Below are positions 5,027-7,873 of a stretch of DNA of 7,873 nt, one piece after another. Source of the DNA: Methyloceanibacter sp. Its GTDB lineage: Bacteria > Pseudomonadota > Alphaproteobacteria > Rhizobiales > Methyloligellaceae. Made by a program: the position numbers and the translations under genes. Position 1 is the stretch's first letter. Each line of letters opens with the position of its first letter. The stretch covers positions 1 to 7,873 of the forward strand of contig JALHTP010000109.1 of assembly GCA_022865725.1 (NCBI GenBank), written 5' to 3'. The notes beneath the pieces are model-generated. The model was given only the letters and a program-made list of their open reading frames with translations, searched no databases and had not been told where the DNA came from.

Positions 5027-6499
5027 ATGGATCAGAAAGCGGACAAGTCGAATCTGATCGAAGGCGCCACCGGCCCCTTCGAGGTGGTGATCGGCATGGA
5101 GGTGCATGCGCAGGTCACCTCCAACGCCAAGCTGTTCTCGGGCGCCTCGACCGAGTTCGGCGGCGAGCCGAATAGCCATGTGAGCCTCGTCGATGCGGCC
5201 ATGCCCGGCATGCTGCCCGTGATCAACGAGCGCTGCATCGCGCAAGCCATCCGCACCGGGCTCGGGCTGAAGGCGAAGATCAATCTCAACTCGATCTTCG
5301 ACCGTAAGAACTATTTCTATCCCGACCTGCCGCAAGGCTATCAGATCAGCCAGTACAAAAGCCCGATCGTCGGCGAGGGCGAAGTCGTCGTCGATCTCCT
5401 GAGCGGCGAGCGGGTCACTGTCGGCATCGAGCGGCTGCATTTGGAGCAGGACGCCGGAAAAAGCCTGCACGACCAGCATCCGCTCCATTCCTATGTCGAT
5501 CTCAACCGCTCCGGCGTGGCGCTGATGGAGATCGTGTCGAAGCCCGACCTCCGCTCCTCGGAGCAGGCGCGCGCCTATGTGAGCAAGGTCAGGACCATCC
5601 TGCGCTATCTCGGCACCTGCGACGGCAATATGGACGAGGGCTCGCTCCGCGCCGACGTCAATGTCTCGGTGCGGAAGCCAGGTGCCCCACTCGGCACACG
5701 CTGCGAGATCAAGAACGTCAACTCCATCCGCTTTATCGGCCAGGCCATCGAGTACGAGGCGCGCCGGCAGATCGAAATCATCGAGGATGGCGGGAGCATC
5801 GTCCAAGAGACGCGGCTGTTCGACTCAAAGACCGGCGAGACGCGCTCCATGCGCTCGAAGGAAGAGGCGCATGACTACCGCTATTTTCCCGACCCCGATT
5901 TGCTTCCGCTCGAGCTGACGCAAGCCTATGTGGCGGCGCTCGCCGAGGATCTACCCGAGCTTCCCGACGCCAAGCGCGCGCGTTTCATCGCGGACTATGG
6001 CCTGAGCCCCTACGATGCCGACGTGCTCGTCGCGGAGCGGGAGTCGGCCGATTATTTCGAGAAGGTGGCGCAAGCACGCGACGCCAAGCAGGCGGCGAAC
6101 TGGGTGGTCAACGAATTGTTCGGGCGTCTCAATAAAGAGGGCCGGAACATTCTCGACTGTCCCGTCTCGGCGGACCAGCTTGGAAGCATCCTCGATCTGA
6201 TCAAGAAAGGCACGATCTCGGGCAAGATCGCCAAGGATGTGTTCGACATCGTCTGGTCGGAAGGCGGCGAGCCCGTGATGATCGTCGAGGCGCGGGGGCT
6301 GACCCAAGTCACCGATATGGGCGAGATCGAGCAGGCCGTCGATCAGGTGATCGCCGCCAATCCCGACAAGGCCGAGCAGGCGAAGGCGAAGCCAACGCTC
6401 GCCGGCTGGTTCGTGGGCCAGGTGATGAAGGCGACGGGCGGCAAGGCAAGCCCGCAAGCCGTGAACGAGCTGGTCAAGAAAAAGCTCGGGATCGAATGA
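5027..6499 (+). CDS. gatB: GatB, tRNA-binding kinase/transamidase subunit of the Asp/Glu-tRNA amidotransferase
   Basis: A 490-residue full-length GatB. It phosphorylates the glutamyl or aspartyl group on misacylated tRNA with ATP and transfers ammonia from GatA. Family blocks: VIGMEVHAQVTSNAKLFSGA (21-40), FDRKNYFYPDLPQGYQIS (91-108), HSYVDLNRSGVALMEIVSKP (154-173), CDGNMDEGSLRADVNVSVR (198-216) and KEEAHDYRYFPDPDLLP (278-294). The C-terminal part from about residue 345 is the YqeY-like tRNA-binding region, ending in a GKASPQAVNELVKKKL helix. ATG 5027 is the only sensible start: an in-frame TAG lies at 5006-5008. Its ribosome binding site is odd, because GAGG (5022-5025) sits only 1 nt from the ATG and the next purine-rich run belongs to the right palindrome 22 nt upstream. 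The gene overlaps qor by ATGA. Confidence 0.97.
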   Translation: MDQKADKSNLIEGATGPFEVVIGMEVHAQVTSNAKLFSGASTEFGGEPNSHVSLVDAAMPGMLPVINERCIAQAIRTGLGLKAKINLNSIFDRKNYFYPDLPQGYQISQYKSPIVGEGEVVVDLLSGERVTVGIERLHLEQDAGKSLHDQHPLHSYVDLNRSGVALMEIVSKPDLRSSEQARAYVSKVRTILRYLGTCDGNMDEGSLRADVNVSVRKPGAPLGTRCEIKNVNSIRFIGQAIEYEARRQIEIIEDGGSIVQETRLFDSKTGETRSMRSKEEAHDYRYFPDPDLLPLELTQAYVAALAEDLPELPDAKRARFIADYGLSPYDADVLVAERESADYFEKVAQARDAKQAANWVVNELFGRLNKEGRNILDCPVSADQLGSILDLIKKGTISGKIAKDVFDIVWSEGGEPVMIVEARGLTQVTDMGEIEQAVDQVIAANPDKAEQAKAKPTLAGWFVGQVMKATGGKASPQAVNELVKKKLGIE

Positions 6500-7470
6500 C
6501 CCACGCGATCCGAGTGCATGGCTATGGCGGGCCTGAGGTCCTCAAATGGGAGGAAGTCGAGGTCGGCGATCCCGGCCCCGGCGAAGTGAAAATCAAACAG
6601 ACGGCGGTCGGCCTCAATTATATCGACGTCTATGTGCGCAACGGGCTCTACCCACAAAGCTCGTTCCCGTTCATCCCGGGCATGGAGGGAGCGGGGGTCG
6701 TCACGGCGGTCGGCGATGGCGTGCGCGATCTCAAGGTGGGGCGCCGCGTCGCCTATGCCGGCCCGATCGGCGCCTATGCCGAGGAGCGCCTGATCGCCGC
6801 GGACCGCGTGGTCAAGATCCCCACGGCCATCAGCGACGAGACGGCGGCGGCCATCATGCTCAAAGGCATGACGGCGCAATATCTGGTGCGGCGGACCTAT
6901 AAAGTCGGCCGCGACACGACGCTGCTGTTCCATGCCGCGGCCGGTGGTGTGGGGCTGATCGCCTGCCAATGGGCGGCCTCGCTCGGCGCCACCGTGATCG
7001 GCACGGTGGGCTCGGCGGGCAAGGCGCTGATCGCCCGGGCGCATGGCTGCGACCACGTCATCAATATCCGCGAGGAGGATTTGGTCGCCAAGGTGAAGGA
7101 CTACACCAAGGGGAAGGGCGTCGACGTCGTCTACGACTCGATCGGCAAGGACACGTTCCCCGCCTCGCTCGATTGCCTCAAGCCGCTCGGGATGTGGGTG
7201 AGCTTCGGGCAATCATCGGGCCCGGTGCCGGAGTTCAAGATCACGCTCCTGTCGCAAAAGGGATCGCTGTTCGCCACGCGCCCCTCGCTCGGCACCTACA
7301 CCGCGACGCGCAAGGATTTGGTCGCCACGGCGAACGATCTTTTCGAGATTGTCGGAGAGGGCAAGGTCAAGATCGCCGTCAACCAAACCTATCCACTCAG
7401 CGAGGCAGCGCAGGCTCACCGCGACCTCGAAGCCCGGCTCACCACGGGATCCACGGTACTCTTGCCGTAA
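6496..7470 (+). CDS. qorA: NADPH:quinone oxidoreductase, QorA / zeta-crystallin type
   Basis: A 324-residue medium-chain dehydrogenase/reductase, near the length of E. coli QorA and similar to it throughout. It should reduce quinones with NADPH in the cytoplasm. The N-terminal GroES-like domain (about 1-125) contains GLNYIDVYVRNGLYP (39-53) and PGMEGAGVV (61-69). The Rossmann domain has the nucleotide-binding block FHAAAGGVGLIACQWA (145-160) and continues with GATVIGTVG (164-172), VVYDSIGKDT (211-220), and VSFGQSSG (235-242). C-terminal blocks QKGSLFATRPSLGTY (254-268) and YPLSEAAQAH (299-308) are QorA-like. The zinc-ligand residues of alcohol dehydrogenases are absent, as expected for this branch. 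The ATG overlaps the gatB stop, so translation is probably coupled. No clear terminator follows. Confidence 0.94.
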   Translation: MTHAIRVHGYGGPEVLKWEEVEVGDPGPGEVKIKQTAVGLNYIDVYVRNGLYPQSSFPFIPGMEGAGVVTAVGDGVRDLKVGRRVAYAGPIGAYAEERLIAADRVVKIPTAISDETAAAIMLKGMTAQYLVRRTYKVGRDTTLLFHAAAGGVGLIACQWAASLGATVIGTVGSAGKALIARAHGCDHVINIREEDLVAKVKDYTKGKGVDVVYDSIGKDTFPASLDCLKPLGMWVSFGQSSGPVPEFKITLLSQKGSLFATRPSLGTYTATRKDLVATANDLFEIVGEGKVKIAVNQTYPLSEAAQAHRDLEARLTTGSTVLLP

Positions 7471-7589
7471 AGCGGGGGCGCCCCAAGCGACCCTTGAGAG
7501 CCTATGCACTCTCGAAATCTCTTTCTTGGTTATCGACACGTGATTTCGATTGGTCAAGGAATCATTGCCAAAGCCAAAGCTTAACGCGT

Positions 7590-7618
7590 TTGCCGCTGAT
7601 TAGCGTGCAATGTAAACT
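7590..7618 (+). promoter_or_regulatory. Candidate promoter for the right-edge gene
   Basis: TTGCCG (7590-7595) and TAAACT (7613-7618) are 17 nt apart in the AT-rich region, each matching four of six consensus bases for a housekeeping promoter. Transcription from here would give a leader of about 170 nt. The GTGATT/AATCAC inverted repeat lies just downstream and could then act as an operator or leader hairpin. This is pattern matching only. Confidence 0.3.
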
Positions 7619-7694
7619 AATATTACCGAGCGTTATAGATTTGGTGATTTTGCATTAATCACGCCCGTTCAGAAGTTGTTGAAGGTGCTCTCCC

Positions 7695-7796
7695 ATGATT
7701 ACCCGTGTCGAGGGGCAACAAAGACGCATAGGCATCTTGTGTAATCACCCGAATATTCGACAGGCCGTCAGACGAGTGGTAAAATGGGGCAATTGA
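7695..7796 (+). CDS. Possible 33-codon leader ORF before the right-edge gene
   Basis: ATG 7695 opens a 33-codon frame ending at TGA 7794-7796, 1 nt before the ATG at 7798. GAAGG (7681-7685) lies 9 nt upstream of its start. The predicted peptide is basic, beginning MITRVEGQQRRIG and ending VVKWGN, with no recognised motif. Position and the near-overlap with the next start would suit a translationally coupled leader peptide. Against it, third-position GC is about half, far below the real genes here, so it may be a chance frame. Confidence 0.22.
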   Translation: MITRVEGQQRRIGILCNHPNIRQAVRRVVKWGN

Positions 7797-7797
7797 G

Positions 7798-7873
7798 ATG
7801 GCACGAATGGACATGTCGACGGAAACAGTCGAGCTGGGGGCGCAGACTGGAGCGCCGGATGCCCTGTTCGAGC
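7798..7873 (+). CDS. N-terminal fragment, probably a Sel1-repeat protein (cut by window end)
   Basis: The reading frame starts at ATG 7798, preceded by GGGG at 7786-7789 with 8 nt spacing, and runs off the window after 25 codons. An in-frame TAA at 7780-7782 bounds it upstream. ATG codons at 7807 and 7813 are alternative starts. The visible peptide ends TGAPDALFE, which resembles the opening of a Sel1-like (TPR-type) helical repeat, where a small residue and an A-L/Y-x-LG pattern are usual. No signal peptide appears in the visible part. The product is tentative; the presence of a gene is more secure, from the ribosome binding site and the return to GC-rich third positions. Confidence 0.5.
   Translation, partial: MARMDMSTETVELGAQTGAPDALFE

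Larger units (their letters stand above)
7471..7797. other. AT-rich intergenic region with inverted repeats
   Basis: About 330 bp separate qorA from the next gene. Apart from the first 30 nt, base composition is clearly more AT-rich than the coding sequence. Visible structure: ATCGA-N9-TCGAT (7532-7550, with CACGTG in the spacer), tandem GCCAAA at 7567-7578, GTGATT-N7-AATCAC (7644-7662), a second TAATCAC at 7742-7748, and the palindrome GAATATTC at 7751-7758. These could be regulator half-sites for the downstream gene, but none matches an operator that I can name. I see no RNA gene here. Confidence 0.5.

Noticed and set aside
4958..5806. A 282-codon open frame on the - strand opposite gatB
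   Set aside because: It mirrors gatB and the right palindrome; no motif is visible and gatB is certain. The similar long - strand frames at 3031-3858 and 6343-7212 were dropped for the same reason.
7473..7484. GGGGCGCCCC after qorA as a terminator stem
   Set aside because: The self-complementary core leaves no loop of usable size, and no T-run follows.
7581..7620. CtrA-type binding site suggested by TTAAC at 7581
   Set aside because: No second TTAA half-site occurs at the required 7-nt spacing.

Overview
The window looks like chromosomal DNA of a high-GC alphaproteobacterium, probably order Hyphomicrobiales (Rhizobiales). The grounds are strong GC bias at third codon positions, the form of the GatA and GatB proteins, GTG starts, and a closely packed gene layout. 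The genus cannot be told from the sequence alone.

Layout. On the left, a small two-helix membrane protein (+) runs tail to tail into ruvX (-). RuvX diverges across only 26 bp from a UPF0173 metal-dependent hydrolase (+). All remaining genes are on the + strand: gatC, a secreted cysteine-containing protein of unknown function, gatA, a RidA-family protein, a PchB-like chorismate mutase, a 380-bp inserted element, gatB, and a QorA-type quinone oxidoreductase. A 330-bp AT-rich intergenic stretch follows, and then the first 25 codons of a gene that is probably a Sel1-repeat protein cut by the window edge.

How the genes work together. GatC, GatA and GatB form the GatCAB amidotransferase, which converts Glu-tRNA(Gln) and/or Asp-tRNA(Asn) to the correctly amidated species. 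Its genes are interleaved with passengers: the secreted protein lies between gatC and gatA, and ridA plus the chorismate mutase lie between gatA and gatB. Junctions are tight (ATGA overlaps at gatA/ridA and gatB/qor, 4 nt before gatA, a Shine-Dalgarno sequence overlapping the gatC stop), so gatC through qor was probably one transcription unit.

Most interesting region. Between the chorismate mutase and gatB lies a decayed DUF559 (Vsr-like endonuclease-fold) gene bracketed by two oppositely oriented copies of a CCTCTCCCC-N3-GGGGAGAGG palindrome. Removing the bracketed segment would leave about 29 nt between the flanking genes, which suggests insertion into a compact operon. The DUF559 gene has a frameshift and has lost the segment that normally carries the DGGQH-type active-site residues. 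This resembles a REP-like palindrome plus nuclease cassette. That the nuclease mobilises the palindromes is a hypothesis, not something the sequence proves.
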